Positions 49,630 through 59,368 are shown, counted from the first letter of the stretch. The stretch: DNA of 64,000 nt from Candidatus Aminicenantota bacterium (GCA_016934745.1 JAFGSF010000022.1:28112-92111); one strand, 5' to 3'. Notes: a model not told the origin generated them from the sequence alone. Numbers and translations are program-made.

Positions 49630-50705
49630 ACACCAGACCACACAAGCAAAACGGATTTTCATTGGTGGAAATGATGGTCTCATTGACCGTCATGCTGATC
49701 ATTATTGTCGCCATTTTCAGCATCATTGTCGCTGAACAGGCCACCCACCTTACCGAAGGTCGCAAACTGGACATGAACCAGGGCGCACGCGTCATCGAAC
49801 AGATGCTCAGCGAGGGTTTCCGCAGCGCCGGTTCGGTATTGTCGCTGGCCAATACGCCCGTACTGCTCGGCAGCACCACCCTGCCTTTCAACGGCATTTA
49901 TCCGCTGAACAACAGCAACTATCCCGACGGCGTCATCCTGGCTTCAGGCGATCCCCAGGCCCTTACCCGGCTGACAAATACCTTCACTGCCGCGGACACG
50001 ACCATCGACATTCAAACGGTTAACCTGCCCGACAGCTCCGATGTGGCCTGGCATGAAGACGATTTTGGCATGGTCATGCGTACGAACGGCTACTATGTCT
50101 TCCGGGTCACAACCACCCCGTCCCTGAACGACATCCAGCTCGCCATTCGTGGCACCAGCGCCTATTATTCCGGCCTGCTCTCTACGGCTAATTACATTGA
50201 CGCAAGCCCATCCGGCTTGGGGACCTACCTACCTGACAGTCCGGTGGTGCGCCTGGATTATTTCAACATTTTCCTGACCCGCACCGAAACCGACGGCTCG
50301 CGCACGCTCACCCTGAGCGTCGATTGCGAAGACCAGCCCGATGTGCTGGCCATTCCCAGTGATACACGCGCCATGCCTATCCTGCCCAACATTGAGGACA
50401 TCCAGATCGAATACGTCGCCAAGCTGGTGCCGCCGGCCGTGTTGCCCGATGTCTGGGCCGGCAGCGACGCCGCCTTCCCCGGCAGCGGCGTCAATTTTTA
50501 CAACCAGTTTTTCACCAAGAACATTGCCTCGGCGCGTATTTACGTGCTGCTGCGCACCGAGGAAGAACGCAACAAGAGTGCCGGCTCCGGCATCACCTAT
50601 GCCAAACCGGCCATGGGCGACAGGGCCGCCGCCACGCTGCCGGTGGGACGCTATCATTATACCTACATGCAATACCAGGTTTTCATCCGCAATTATAATT
50701 TGTAA
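49626..50705 (+). CDS. pilW: minor pilin, PilW type
   Basis: The prepilin signal KQNGFSLVEMMVSLTVMLIIIVAIFSIIV is followed by a long PilW-like body of about 330 residues. LDMNQGARVIEQMLSEGFRSAGSVL is the helical spine, then strands. It overlaps the previous gene by ATGA. It includes VRLDYFNIFLTRTETDG and EDIQIEYVAKL, typical of PilW. It probably forms the pilus tip complex with PilV, PilX and the PilY1-like protein. Confidence 0.87.
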   Translation: MNTRPHKQNGFSLVEMMVSLTVMLIIIVAIFSIIVAEQATHLTEGRKLDMNQGARVIEQMLSEGFRSAGSVLSLANTPVLLGSTTLPFNGIYPLNNSNYPDGVILASGDPQALTRLTNTFTAADTTIDIQTVNLPDSSDVAWHEDDFGMVMRTNGYYVFRVTTTPSLNDIQLAIRGTSAYYSGLLSTANYIDASPSGLGTYLPDSPVVRLDYFNIFLTRTETDGSRTLTLSVDCEDQPDVLAIPSDTRAMPILPNIEDIQIEYVAKLVPPAVLPDVWAGSDAAFPGSGVNFYNQFFTKNIASARIYVLLRTEEERNKSAGSGITYAKPAMGDRAAATLPVGRYHYTYMQYQVFIRNYNL

Positions 50706-50731
50706 GGATTTGTATATTCAAGGAGAAAAAC

Positions 50732-51205
50732 ATGAAAATAACCCAAAACAGAGGTTCGGCACTGCTGCTGGTGATGATCGCCATGCTCATCCTGTCTTTG
50801 ATCGGGCTTTCGGCGCTGACCCAGAGCGGCTCGGAAATAAACACCACCGGCAATTTTTACAAGGACAAAAGCGCCTTTTACGCGGCCGATGCCGGCATCC
50901 AGGTCGGCCTGGACGAGATCCAGAAGCAATTCACCAATCCAACCGGAGTACTTTTAGACAAAAATTTTGGCAATCAAAGGTATTATACCGGCACCATGAC
51001 CGACACCTCGGCGCAGTACGTCAAGGCGTTCATGGGCTTCAAGGCGCCGCCGATCGTGGGCCAGTCGGCCGACATGGGCGGCGAACTGAACATGCAGGCC
51101 GTGCCCTGGCAGCTGACCGTAACCGCGGTTAGCAAGGCCGGCACGAAAAACCAGATCCGCAAGCAGCTGCAGACCGTGGTGATCACCATGGTTCCCGAAT
51201 ATTAA
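50732..51205 (+). CDS. pilX: minor pilin, PilX type
   Basis: Begins MKITQNRGSALLLVMIAMLILSLIGLSAL, the PilX N-terminal form that ends in S rather than F after the glycine. SGSEINTTGNFYKDKSAFYAADAGIQVGLDEI follows, the conserved PilX helix and AxxGI motif. The ribosome binding site is AAGGAG. Length 157 is typical. It sits between PilW and the PilY1-like gene, the usual pilus tip gene order. Confidence 0.88.
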   Translation: MKITQNRGSALLLVMIAMLILSLIGLSALTQSGSEINTTGNFYKDKSAFYAADAGIQVGLDEIQKQFTNPTGVLLDKNFGNQRYYTGTMTDTSAQYVKAFMGFKAPPIVGQSADMGGELNMQAVPWQLTVTAVSKAGTKNQIRKQLQTVVITMVPEY

Positions 51206-51217
51206 AGGAGGCAGAAG

Positions 51218-54200
51218 ATGAAACACAAGAAAAAACTAATACTGTTCCTGGCCATCAGCACGCTGATCGTGCTCGGCCTGCGGGCCTGGGACGACGAAAA
51301 ACTTTTCACCACCATCCAGGGTGGCAAGGGCAAATCCAACGTGGTGCTCATCCAGGACCGCACCGGTTCGATGTGCTCGATCATCTACCACCCCGACTTC
51401 AACGTCAAGGACTCCTCGCTGGATAGTTATTCAACTGTAAACCTATCCGGCTATACTTATGAAGGAATCAATGAGACCAGCTGGTACATGCGCTGGTACA
51501 TCGCACCCAGCACTATCTTGGAACGCGCGACTTATGCCATCGGGCACACCTTCACCAGCACCGGCAGCGACACGGGCACCCTGCTCGTCGGCGCCGAGGG
51601 TATCAATTTCCGGGTCGGAGACCAGATTCTGCAATACAACCCCAGCGATACACTAGACATCAACTACCAAGCTATAGGCCGCATCACGGCCATTTCGGGA
51701 CCCGATTCCAACCGCTTTTTCACCCTAACCCTGGATGATATCCAGGGCACTTTTGTGGACGACTACCGTTTGCATGTATCGGCCTCCACGGTCACCCTGT
51801 ACAGCTACAGTTCTTCCTCTCATGCCCTGCAAGTATACGGCGATGTCAGGAATTATTACGATATCAATGACTATATATTGCTTTACGATCGGGATTCCGA
51901 CCACAATACTTCCCGACAGGCCATGGCCCGGATCACGGCCATGTCCTATTCCCGATACACCGGACGCACCACCCTGACCCTGACCGATATCAACGGTACC
52001 ATCAGCGTCACCAGTTACCAGGATAGAGCCTACTACCGGAGGCCGTCTGAAACCAGGCTGGTCAAGCTCTACGGCACCACCCTGGACCAGGAAGCTTCGA
52101 ATAATTATCGCACCAGTTATGGCATGGACGGCAACCGCTACCTGAAATGGATCTTCGGCCGCGCCAACGCCGCCCAGCGCCAGCAGGTCAGCGATTTCTC
52201 CACCCTGGGCTACGATATCGATTACAACGGCTATTTGCGCGCCACGCCGGTGCGGCCGGACCTGGCCTACGCGCTGGAACCGGACAACTCCAACAGCAGC
52301 GAAACCCTGCTGGCGGAATGGAACCGGGTCATGAAAGATATCTATCCCAACAAGGTGGCCAACCTGCAGAACGACCCGATCAACAGTACCGCCACCACGA
52401 TCAACTATTACAACGCCAAGAACACCTTTATAAATTACACCACCGGCGGCTTCTACATCAAGGTCGACGCCGAGACCATGCTGGTCAACAGTCACACCCC
52501 GAGCGCCGATCCTGAAAAAACAGGCGAAGGGCAACTGACCGTGACCCGCGCCCGCAACAACACCACGGCGGCGACTCACCTCTATGGTGCGGCCATCATG
52601 ATTTACAACAATGCCGCCATGGGCATCGACGAGTCCACACCCGAGCGCCATCTATTTTCCAGCATGCAACACGTCGTGGAGAGCACCGGCAATGTTGACC
52701 CGACCTGGATCGAATCCAAGGTGGCCGACTTCGACCAAGATGGCGACACGGAGTCCAAGCCCTGTTACCGCTACAAGCGCGTCTTCACCCGCATCCAGGT
52801 GGCCCGCGAAGCCCTGTGCGACGTGATCACGGCCAAGAATAAAATGCTCAAGATAGCCGACCTGACGCCCGCCATCGACGACAGCGTCAGCGAATTCCAA
52901 TACTGCAACGCCAACGCTGATTTCTTGACCCGGGTCGCTCCCTTCTACATCAAGGTCAGCGATGCCGATAATCCGGGCAGCGACGAAATCATGCTGGTCA
53001 CCGCCCACGACCCCGTAACATACACCCTGACCGTGAGCCGCGGCCAGCAGGGCACCACGGCCTGCGCCCATGACAATTTCGCCGACATCTTGACCTTTTC
53101 CGGGGCCCGCGACCTGGTCCGTTTCGGCATCTTCACCTTCAGCTCCAACGATAACCCCGCCAGTAAAATCGTCGATCTTGCCGATTTCGGCCAGAAAAAC
53201 GCGGACGGCACCTATAAAACCGCTTCGTACGTCAACACGATTATCCTGGATCGTGTCAATACCTTCAGGGCCTCGGGCGGTACGCCCCTGGGGCGGGCGC
53301 TCGCCTGGGTATGGAATTACCTGAAGCCCAATCCCGGTTCGGGTACGTCTGATTACCTGGATACCGACTCCGGCGACTGGGAGGCCGTGGACAGCAGCAC
53401 CTTCGGCACCAGCGAAAAATTCGAAACCCTGCCCGACGCCACCCATGTCAGTCCCCAGGGTTCGCCCATGGAGTACTGGTGCCAGGAAAATTTCGCCGTG
53501 CTGATCACCGACGGTGACGCCACCGGCGATTACTTGTCCGGCCTGGGCGTGTTCGAGCAGAGCAGCCAGAAAACAGCCGTGGCCGGCGCCGTGATCACCG
53601 ACTTCTTCAAGTTCAATTACAATCGCAGCTCCTATGCCACCCCCTGGGGGGATACCGTCTACGACGGCAGCGAATACCTCACCGACGTGGCCTATTTCCT
53701 TTACCACCAGGACATGTTCCCCACCAAAAAAATCAAAACCGGCACTTGGGATTACACCAATAGAATCTTCAGCTCGGGGACGCCCGAAGCCGATGCGACG
53801 CTGTACAACGAGAGCGACCTGAATCCCTACAAGCAATGGCCGGGCAACCAGAACATCAAAACTTATACCGTCGGTCTGTGCCTGGCCAATGCCGTGCTGC
53901 CCAAAGCCGCCAAGAACGGCGGCGGCGTCAGTTTCACCGCCTCGAATTATCGCGATCTGACCGAAGCCTTCATCAATATCATCACCAGCGTGGCCCTGGC
54001 GCAGGACCCCATGTCCTACACCACCTACGCCGCGCCCAAGCAGTCGATCACCGAGGGCAAATTCGGCTACATCGCCCACTTCATTCCCCGTGAAAGACCC
54101 ATGTGGGAGGGCCATTTGCGCCGCTACCGGCTCGGCGACGACGGCTCATTTCCCAATAACATCGATAATCCCGACGATACGGTCATTGTGAAAATCGACG

Positions 54201-56077
54201 ATGCGCTGGTTCCGGTCAAATCATTTCAATGGGATGCCACGGAAGTACTGAACCGGCGCACCACGCCGCGCGTCGTTTATACCAGCATACCGACTGGCAG
54301 TATCTGGTCAGCGACGCCCGCTGATTTCATGGGCAGTGCCGTCGGCACCAGCGAACTGGGCGTCTCCACCAGCGCCCAGGTCACCCAGATCAAGAATTTT
54401 ATCCGCAACTTCAACAAGGCGGACGGCATCGATGCCAACAGCGATTACAATGATCTCTACCGCCTGGGCGAGACCTTCCATTTCAACCCGCAGCTGGTCG
54501 GCTATCCCCTGGTCTGGAAAGCTTACTTTGACCCCAGCTATAAAAGTTTCTACGAACGCTATTCCAGCGGCAGCACGGCCCGCACCGAGGTCGTCTATAC
54601 CGGGTGCAACGACGGCAAGCTGCACTGCTTTCAGTCCTCAACCGCCGATGGGATAGAAGGGGGGACCGAACTATGGAGTTATGTCCCCTTCGCGTTGTTG
54701 AAGAAACTGCAAGTGGCTGCGTTCAAGCCTTTCGACAGCACGGACATCAAGCATACCTATTACGTCGACGGCAAATCCCTGGTCAAGGATATCAAGGTAC
54801 CCCAGACCGACGGAAGTTATTTGAATGATTACCGCGACTGGAAGACCGGCCTGTTCTTCGGGCTGGGCATCGGCGGCCGCGCTTACTGCGCCCTCGATAT
54901 CACCAATCCCAAGGCTTTGAAAGTGTTATGGGAGACCCAAGACGATGCCGAAACCGTCAGCGACGGCCACATGGGATTTACCGAGGCCAAGCCGATCCAG
55001 GTGAACATGTATGGCGGCACCACGCTGGGCTATTTCCCGGGCATGATCCTGGCCGGCGGCTACAACGCTTCCGAAGTGCAGGCCACCGATATGAGCGCTC
55101 AGGAGTGGCAGAGACGCGAAGGCAAGGCGCTGTATATCGTTAACGCCGACAGCGGCGCCGTGATCAAGAAATTCGCTTACGGTGATTCAGACTCCAACTC
55201 CAGCTCCTATTGCGCCGACAATGACTTCCTCACCGCCATGACCGCCGCCCCGGCCGTTTTGGACAAGAACAATGACGGCATCGCCGATGTCATCTACTTC
55301 GCCGAAAGCGGCGATTACCGGGTCGCCAGCGCCCATGGCGCAGCCATCTGGAAGATCGACTGCTACGGCGATCCCGTCTCCTGGATGCCGCAGAAAATAT
55401 ACCAGGCCCCGGCCGGCCAAACCATATTTGTCTCCCCGTCGTTGGCTTATGACAAAGACTTTCGCGTCTGGGTGATGTTCGGCACCGGCCGCCGTTCCCA
55501 GCCCGCCGAGGGTCTGGGCACCGGGTTTACCAACCTGACCGGGCAATTCGTGGCTTTTATCGACGACGGCAGCACCTCGGTCAGAACCAACGCCAACCTG
55601 CATCTGGCGGAGGAGACCAGCAGTGGAATCACTTCAGTTAAAACAGGTCCTTATACCATCGATGACGGCAGCCTGGTCAAGAAGGGCTTCTACTTCAACT
55701 TTTTACAGGCCAACGAGATCATGTTCGAACCCCAGCCGCTTTATGTCAACAGCAAGGTTTATTTCATGACTTTCAGGCCCCTGGAAGGCGTTGGCTCCAG
55801 CGGTTCGAGCGACGATCCCTGCGGCGGAAATTCGGCCGTCAACGGCAGCCATTTCATCTATCAATTCAAACTGACTTCCTCGGGAAATACCTTCGTAATC
55901 GGCGATTTTCTATTCCAATCGGGCAAGATCCTCGGCTACGGGCCCATCGATGACGAATTTACCATCTATGTCGGCGCCGGTGTTGCCGGTGATTTCAAAT
56001 CCATTGAGAGTCAAAGAAAAAGGGATGATCTCAAGGACAGTTACCGCGCCTTGCTTTGGAAGGAAGACAAAAAATAA
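51218..56077 (+). CDS. PilY1-like pilus tip adhesin
   Basis: A secreted 1619-residue protein. A signal peptide (KKLILFLAISTLIVLGLRAW) precedes a VWA-type region: VVLIQDRTGSM has MIDAS-like D47, T49 and S51, where serine would be usual at 49, and GGTPLGRALAWVW and VLITDGDATGD provide later ligands. Between them lie two related beta units ending in LTVTRARNNTTAATH and LTVSRGQQGTTACAH. The C-terminal half is a PilY1-type beta propeller (NDGKLHCFQ, FFGLGIGGRAYCALDIT, GYFPGMILAGGYN), and DKNNDGIADVIYF is an EF-hand-like calcium loop. It likely caps the pilus and binds surfaces. Confidence 0.88.
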   Translation: MKHKKKLILFLAISTLIVLGLRAWDDEKLFTTIQGGKGKSNVVLIQDRTGSMCSIIYHPDFNVKDSSLDSYSTVNLSGYTYEGINETSWYMRWYIAPSTILERATYAIGHTFTSTGSDTGTLLVGAEGINFRVGDQILQYNPSDTLDINYQAIGRITAISGPDSNRFFTLTLDDIQGTFVDDYRLHVSASTVTLYSYSSSSHALQVYGDVRNYYDINDYILLYDRDSDHNTSRQAMARITAMSYSRYTGRTTLTLTDINGTISVTSYQDRAYYRRPSETRLVKLYGTTLDQEASNNYRTSYGMDGNRYLKWIFGRANAAQRQQVSDFSTLGYDIDYNGYLRATPVRPDLAYALEPDNSNSSETLLAEWNRVMKDIYPNKVANLQNDPINSTATTINYYNAKNTFINYTTGGFYIKVDAETMLVNSHTPSADPEKTGEGQLTVTRARNNTTAATHLYGAAIMIYNNAAMGIDESTPERHLFSSMQHVVESTGNVDPTWIESKVADFDQDGDTESKPCYRYKRVFTRIQVAREALCDVITAKNKMLKIADLTPAIDDSVSEFQYCNANADFLTRVAPFYIKVSDADNPGSDEIMLVTAHDPVTYTLTVSRGQQGTTACAHDNFADILTFSGARDLVRFGIFTFSSNDNPASKIVDLADFGQKNADGTYKTASYVNTIILDRVNTFRASGGTPLGRALAWVWNYLKPNPGSGTSDYLDTDSGDWEAVDSSTFGTSEKFETLPDATHVSPQGSPMEYWCQENFAVLITDGDATGDYLSGLGVFEQSSQKTAVAGAVITDFFKFNYNRSSYATPWGDTVYDGSEYLTDVAYFLYHQDMFPTKKIKTGTWDYTNRIFSSGTPEADATLYNESDLNPYKQWPGNQNIKTYTVGLCLANAVLPKAAKNGGGVSFTASNYRDLTEAFINIITSVALAQDPMSYTTYAAPKQSITEGKFGYIAHFIPRERPMWEGHLRRYRLGDDGSFPNNIDNPDDTVIVKIDDALVPVKSFQWDATEVLNRRTTPRVVYTSIPTGSIWSATPADFMGSAVGTSELGVSTSAQVTQIKNFIRNFNKADGIDANSDYNDLYRLGETFHFNPQLVGYPLVWKAYFDPSYKSFYERYSSGSTARTEVVYTGCNDGKLHCFQSSTADGIEGGTELWSYVPFALLKKLQVAAFKPFDSTDIKHTYYVDGKSLVKDIKVPQTDGSYLNDYRDWKTGLFFGLGIGGRAYCALDITNPKALKVLWETQDDAETVSDGHMGFTEAKPIQVNMYGGTTLGYFPGMILAGGYNASEVQATDMSAQEWQRREGKALYIVNADSGAVIKKFAYGDSDSNSSSYCADNDFLTAMTAAPAVLDKNNDGIADVIYFAESGDYRVASAHGAAIWKIDCYGDPVSWMPQKIYQAPAGQTIFVSPSLAYDKDFRVWVMFGTGRRSQPAEGLGTGFTNLTGQFVAFIDDGSTSVRTNANLHLAEETSSGITSVKTGPYTIDDGSLVKKGFYFNFLQANEIMFEPQPLYVNSKVYFMTFRPLEGVGSSGSSDDPCGGNSAVNGSHFIYQFKLTSSGNTFVIGDFLFQSGKILGYGPIDDEFTIYVGAGVAGDFKSIESQRKRDDLKDSYRALLWKEDKK

Positions 56078-56093
56078 GGGCCGCGCAGTTCAT

Positions 56094-56133
56094 CATGCCG
56101 TGAGGCTGTAATAAGCCTCACGGCATGTTTTTT
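56094..56133 (+). terminator. strong intrinsic terminator of the pilin operon
   Basis: CATGCCGTGAGGCT (56094-56107), 6-nt loop, AGCCTCACGGCATG (56114-56127): a perfect 14-bp stem followed by T6. Confidence 0.92.
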
Positions 56134-56157
56134 CGATTCCCACAGGGTGTATTCCAT

Positions 56158-56186
56158 TTGCAATAAAAATTCCTAAATATTATAAT
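56158..56186 (+). promoter_or_regulatory. sigma70 promoter of the lipoprotein gene
   Basis: TTGCAA (56158-56163), 17-bp spacer, consensus TATAAT (56181-56186). Confidence 0.7.
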
Positions 56187-56218
56187 ACCTTTCTTTGTTT
56201 TCTCGCTGGAGGCATCCA

Positions 56219-56986
56219 ATGAAAAAGGCAAGTGGAATTGTTTTGATGCTGGTTTGGCTGGTCATGAGCGCCTGCGGCGGTTCAGGCGCTGCCGACAACG
56301 CCCGGCCGGGCGATGATGCCGGGAGCGGCCAGGTCACCGGCAAGCCGCCGGTCCGGGGCGCAAGCGGGAAGGCAGACCAGTCCGCTGCCGCAGGCGTTCA
56401 GTCTGAAATTTTGCGTTTAAGCGCGGTTCGTCTCAGTACTGATAATTTCTATGCCCATGTCGATTTGAGTGCCGAAGTCGAGGTCGCGCCTCCCGTTCCC
56501 GAAGGGATTGCATTCGAATACCGCTGGTATGTCAATAACAAGGAAGTGGCCGATGCCACCGGACCCATCCTCAGTAGCGACAACTTTCGCAAACACGAGT
56601 GGATTATCTGCCAGGCCCGGGCCACGGATGGGGACCTAGTCAGCCCTTGGCTGAAAAGCAACTGGGTACGCGCCGCCGACTCTCCGCCGCAAATAGAACC
56701 GATCCCCATCCGCAGCTTCACCGTTCCCGGACGCTTCAGCTACCAGATCACGGCCAGTGACGCGGATAACGATGAATTGACCTACGAATTGTTGTCACCG
56801 CTGGACATGGGCATCGAACTGGACAAAAAGACCGGTTTGCTGACCTGGAACCTGGATGAAGCGACGGTGGATAAATTGGGCGAAACGATTGATATTTCGC
56901 TGAGCATCAGCGATAACGACGCCCCGCCCACGACCGGTTCGCTGACGCTACGTTTCCAGAAAAGGACGGAAAAAAGGAATCCGTAG
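56219..56986 (+). CDS. lipoprotein with Ig-like/cadherin-like domain
   Basis: The signal ends in LVMSACGG, a good lipobox with acyl cysteine. A low-complexity glycine/alanine linker leads to beta strands (HVDLSAEVEVAPPVPEGIAFEYRWYVNNKEV-type unit; PIPIRSFTVPGRFSYQITASDADNDELTYELLSP, a cadherin-like or He_PIG motif; TTGSLTLRF). ATG 56219 follows GGAGG. Function unknown. It has a promoter and is not coupled to the pilin genes. Confidence 0.82.
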   Translation: MKKASGIVLMLVWLVMSACGGSGAADNARPGDDAGSGQVTGKPPVRGASGKADQSAAAGVQSEILRLSAVRLSTDNFYAHVDLSAEVEVAPPVPEGIAFEYRWYVNNKEVADATGPILSSDNFRKHEWIICQARATDGDLVSPWLKSNWVRAADSPPQIEPIPIRSFTVPGRFSYQITASDADNDELTYELLSPLDMGIELDKKTGLLTWNLDEATVDKLGETIDISLSISDNDAPPTTGSLTLRFQKRTEKRNP

Positions 56987-57027
56987 GTTTTTATTCTGAA
57001 TAGTTCCGTAGTGATTTTTTATTAGTC

Positions 57028-57147
57028 AACTCATCCCCCGACCCCTTCTCTTGGGAAGAGAAGGGGAGTTAAAGAATTTGTGTTTTTAGATTTGTTTCCA
57101 TTCTGTTCTTGCCCCTCTCTTTGGAAGAGAGGGGTTGGGGTGAGTTT
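57028..57147. mobile_element. MITE-like copy of the AACTCAYCCCC family
   Basis: Left end AACTCATCCCCCGACCCC at 57028-57045 with hairpin 57042-57066 (11-bp stem CCCCTTCTCTT); right hairpin 57112-57134 (10-bp stem CCCCTCTCTT) running into GGGGTTGGGGTGAGTT, the inverse of the left end. The 45 bp between the hairpins has no gene. It is the clearest symmetrical copy. Confidence 0.75.
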
Positions 57148-57233
57148 TGATAATATCCCCAGCTTTTTTTTGTTGAAAATCGCTGCCCAAAAGAATATAA
57201 TAATTTTTTGAAAAACAAATCCACGAGGCTGTT

Positions 57234-57539
57234 TTGAAAGAAAAAAAACTTGACCTGCGTATCGAAGCCATCGACCGCCGGGCAGCGATCCTGATCCGGG
57301 TCAACGGCCGCCCGATCGACGCCACTCCCGGCGAAACCGTGCTGGCGGCCTTGACGGCGGCCGGATTCAAAACGTTGAAAAAAAGCAACGTGCGCGGCGA
57401 GGCCCGGGGGCCGTTTTGCGGCATGGGCGTCTGCTATGAATGCCTGGTCACCATCAATGGCATTCCCAAGCAGCGTTCCTGCATGGTCGAAGTGGCCGAA
57501 AACATGGAGATCACCGTACATGAACCGGATCCAGGTTGA
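57234..57539 (+). CDS. 2Fe-2S subunit of an amino acid oxidase/dehydrogenase
   Basis: Small subunit of the HcnA/sarcosine-oxidase-alpha-N-terminal type. The start is TTG with GAGG 6 bp before. The Fer2_4 fold is shown by ILIRVNGRPIDATPGETVLAALTAAGF and the cluster cysteines in GPFCGMGVCYECLVTINGIPKQRSC. The family includes D-hydroxyproline dehydrogenase, octopine oxidase and hydrogen cyanide synthase subunits. It overlaps the next gene by 20 bp. Given the hydroxyproline dehydratase locus nearby, a role in hydroxyproline or proline oxidation is likely. Confidence 0.85.
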   Translation: MKEKKLDLRIEAIDRRAAILIRVNGRPIDATPGETVLAALTAAGFKTLKKSNVRGEARGPFCGMGVCYECLVTINGIPKQRSCMVEVAENMEITVHEPDPG

Positions 57540-58926
57540 AGTACTGATCATCGGCAACGGCTTCGCCGGCATTGTGGCCGCCAACCGCCTGGCCGCCGCC
57601 GGCATGGACGTGGTCCTCCTCGATGAAAACATCCACATCGGCGGCCAGCTGCTGCGCCGGATTCCGGCGCAACTCGGCGCCGCCAAAGTGTACCATCCCG
57701 ACTACGTGAAAAAAATCGGCAACCGTTTCATTGCCGCACTGAAAGAGAAAAAAATCACCATCCTCAACCGCGCCCGAGTCCTGGGCATCTATCCGGGCCA
57801 TGAAGTTTTGATCGAGGAAAACGAAAAAAAAGTCCGCACCCTGACGGCGCAACGCATCATCATGGCCACCGGGGCCAGGGAAAAATTCCTTCCTTTCCCG
57901 GGCTGGACCAAGCCGGGCGTCCTGTCCAGCGGCGCCGTGCAGGTCCTGATCAAGAGCAGCGGCGTGCTGCCGGCCCGCGACCTGGTCATCGCCGGCTCGG
58001 GCGTCTTTCTTTATTCCGTGGCCTACGAATGCCTGAAAGCGGGCGCCCATGTCCGGGCCGTCCTCGAGCAGTCGCGGCTGGTCGACAAACTGCCTCTGGC
58101 CTGGCAATTGCTGCACCAGCTGCCCAAACTGACCGAAGGTACCCGTTTTATAAGCAAACTGCTTTTATCCGCGGTGCCCCTTCACTTTCGCACCCGCATC
58201 ATCGAAGCCCGCGGCAACGGAGCGCTTGAGCAGGTTGTCAGCGCTCCGGTCGACCTTTCAGGCAAAACAATCAACGGCCGGGAAAAAACCTACCGCACAC
58301 CGCTGCTGGCCGTGGGTTATGGTTTTTCCGCCAACATCGAACTGGCGCAAATGGCCGGCTGCCAGAGCGAATACATGGCGGAGCGGGGCGGCTGGGTGGT
58401 GCAGACCGACAGCCACCTGGAAACATCACTGCCGGATATTTATGCCGCCGGGGAAATCACCGGCATCGCCGGCGCCTTGAAATCGATCTGTGAAGGCAAT
58501 ATCGCTGCCCTGGCCATTTTGGGCCGGCAGGGGCGAATGGCCACGGCCGATTATGAAGCGGAGATGGCCAAACTTCTCAGGGAACGCCATCACCACCTGC
58601 AATTCGGCAATTATTTCAACTCGCTCTACAGCATCCCGGCCGCCGCTTACTTGGATATTCCTGATGACACTCTGGTTTGCCGCTGCGAGGACGTGTCCAT
58701 GGGCGATATAAAAAAAGCGGTGGCCAACGGCTACGATACGCCGGCGACGCTGAAAATCGCCCTGCGCAGTGCCATGGGCGACTGCCAGGGCCGCGTGTGC
58801 GGACCAGCCTTGTATGATATCCTGGCCGCCTTGACGGGGCGTTCCCAGGCTGCCATGACGCCGCTGGTCGTGCGGCCGCCGATCAAGCCCGTGCGCATCG
58901 ATTCGCTGGCCAGCTTTATGGATTAA
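57520..58926 (+). CDS. FAD-dependent oxidoreductase with BFD 2Fe-2S domain (HcnB/OoxA type)
   Basis: Flavin subunit of the same enzyme. The FAD-binding motif is IIGNGFAGIVAANRLAAAG, ATGAREKFLPFPGW and VAYECLKAGAHV complete the two-dinucleotide fold, and YAAGEITGIAGAL is the second FAD motif. The C-terminus carries a bacterioferritin-associated-ferredoxin-type cluster (LVCRCEDVSMGDIKKAV, GDCQGRVC), diagnostic of the HcnB/octopine/D-hydroxyproline dehydrogenase group. Its ATG lies within the end of the 2Fe-2S subunit gene. Electrons probably pass from the amino acid to FAD, then the clusters and the quinone pool. Confidence 0.88.
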   Translation: MNRIQVEVLIIGNGFAGIVAANRLAAAGMDVVLLDENIHIGGQLLRRIPAQLGAAKVYHPDYVKKIGNRFIAALKEKKITILNRARVLGIYPGHEVLIEENEKKVRTLTAQRIIMATGAREKFLPFPGWTKPGVLSSGAVQVLIKSSGVLPARDLVIAGSGVFLYSVAYECLKAGAHVRAVLEQSRLVDKLPLAWQLLHQLPKLTEGTRFISKLLLSAVPLHFRTRIIEARGNGALEQVVSAPVDLSGKTINGREKTYRTPLLAVGYGFSANIELAQMAGCQSEYMAERGGWVVQTDSHLETSLPDIYAAGEITGIAGALKSICEGNIAALAILGRQGRMATADYEAEMAKLLRERHHHLQFGNYFNSLYSIPAAAYLDIPDDTLVCRCEDVSMGDIKKAVANGYDTPATLKIALRSAMGDCQGRVCGPALYDILAALTGRSQAAMTPLVVRPPIKPVRIDSLASFMD

Positions 58927-58966
58927 AATCAACCTCCAACCCTGCGATGCGTGCTCTTAAAGAAAC

Positions 58967-59368
58967 TCATCCCCCAACCCCTTCTCTTGGGAAGAGAAGG
59001 GGAGTTAAGATTTCTGATAAAAAACTCTCGATATCTTCTTTTATCGTCTTAGCGGAAACCCTTATCACTTGGATGCCTAATGCATTCAAAACTATATCTC
59101 TGTACTGGTCATACATCTTTTGTTTTAAATGGATATCTCCATCTATTTCAATGATTAGTTTTTTTCTGTCGCAAAAGAAGTCGGCAATGAAAAACCTTTC
59201 TTTTTCATCGAAATAAAAACTAATTGGATGTTGCCTGAGAAATTTACAATTAAAAAACCTTCGATTCCTCAATCGTTCCCAAAGAATTTCTTCTGTCTTT
59301 GTTTGCTTTTTTCTTAGTTCTCTGGCAATTGCCGTAATTTCACTTTTCATTTTCGGATTATTGCACAA
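58967..59368 (-). CDS. DUF559/Vsr-like endonuclease-fold protein
   Basis: A 133-residue protein of the DUF559 family, related to very-short-patch repair and PD-(D/E)xK nucleases. RELRKKQTKTEEILWERLRN is the family start; E27 is conserved. D63 in FFIADFFC, then E74 and D76 in LIIEIDG, and H80 form the putative catalytic set. The final 13 residues (LTPLLFPREGVGG) are encoded by the terminal hairpin of the surrounding element, and its TGA lies in the terminal repeat. No activity is proven for this family; no methyltransferase or mismatch repair gene is near. Confidence 0.85.
   Translation of the reverse strand: MCNNPKMKSEITAIARELRKKQTKTEEILWERLRNRRFFNCKFLRQHPISFYFDEKERFFIADFFCDRKKLIIEIDGDIHLKQKMYDQYRDIVLNALGIQVIRVSAKTIKEDIESFLSEILTPLLFPREGVGG

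Noticed and set aside
57069..57686. Leftward frame over the MITE-like element and oxidase genes
   Set aside because: It opposes two well-supported genes, and its end is repeat sequence.
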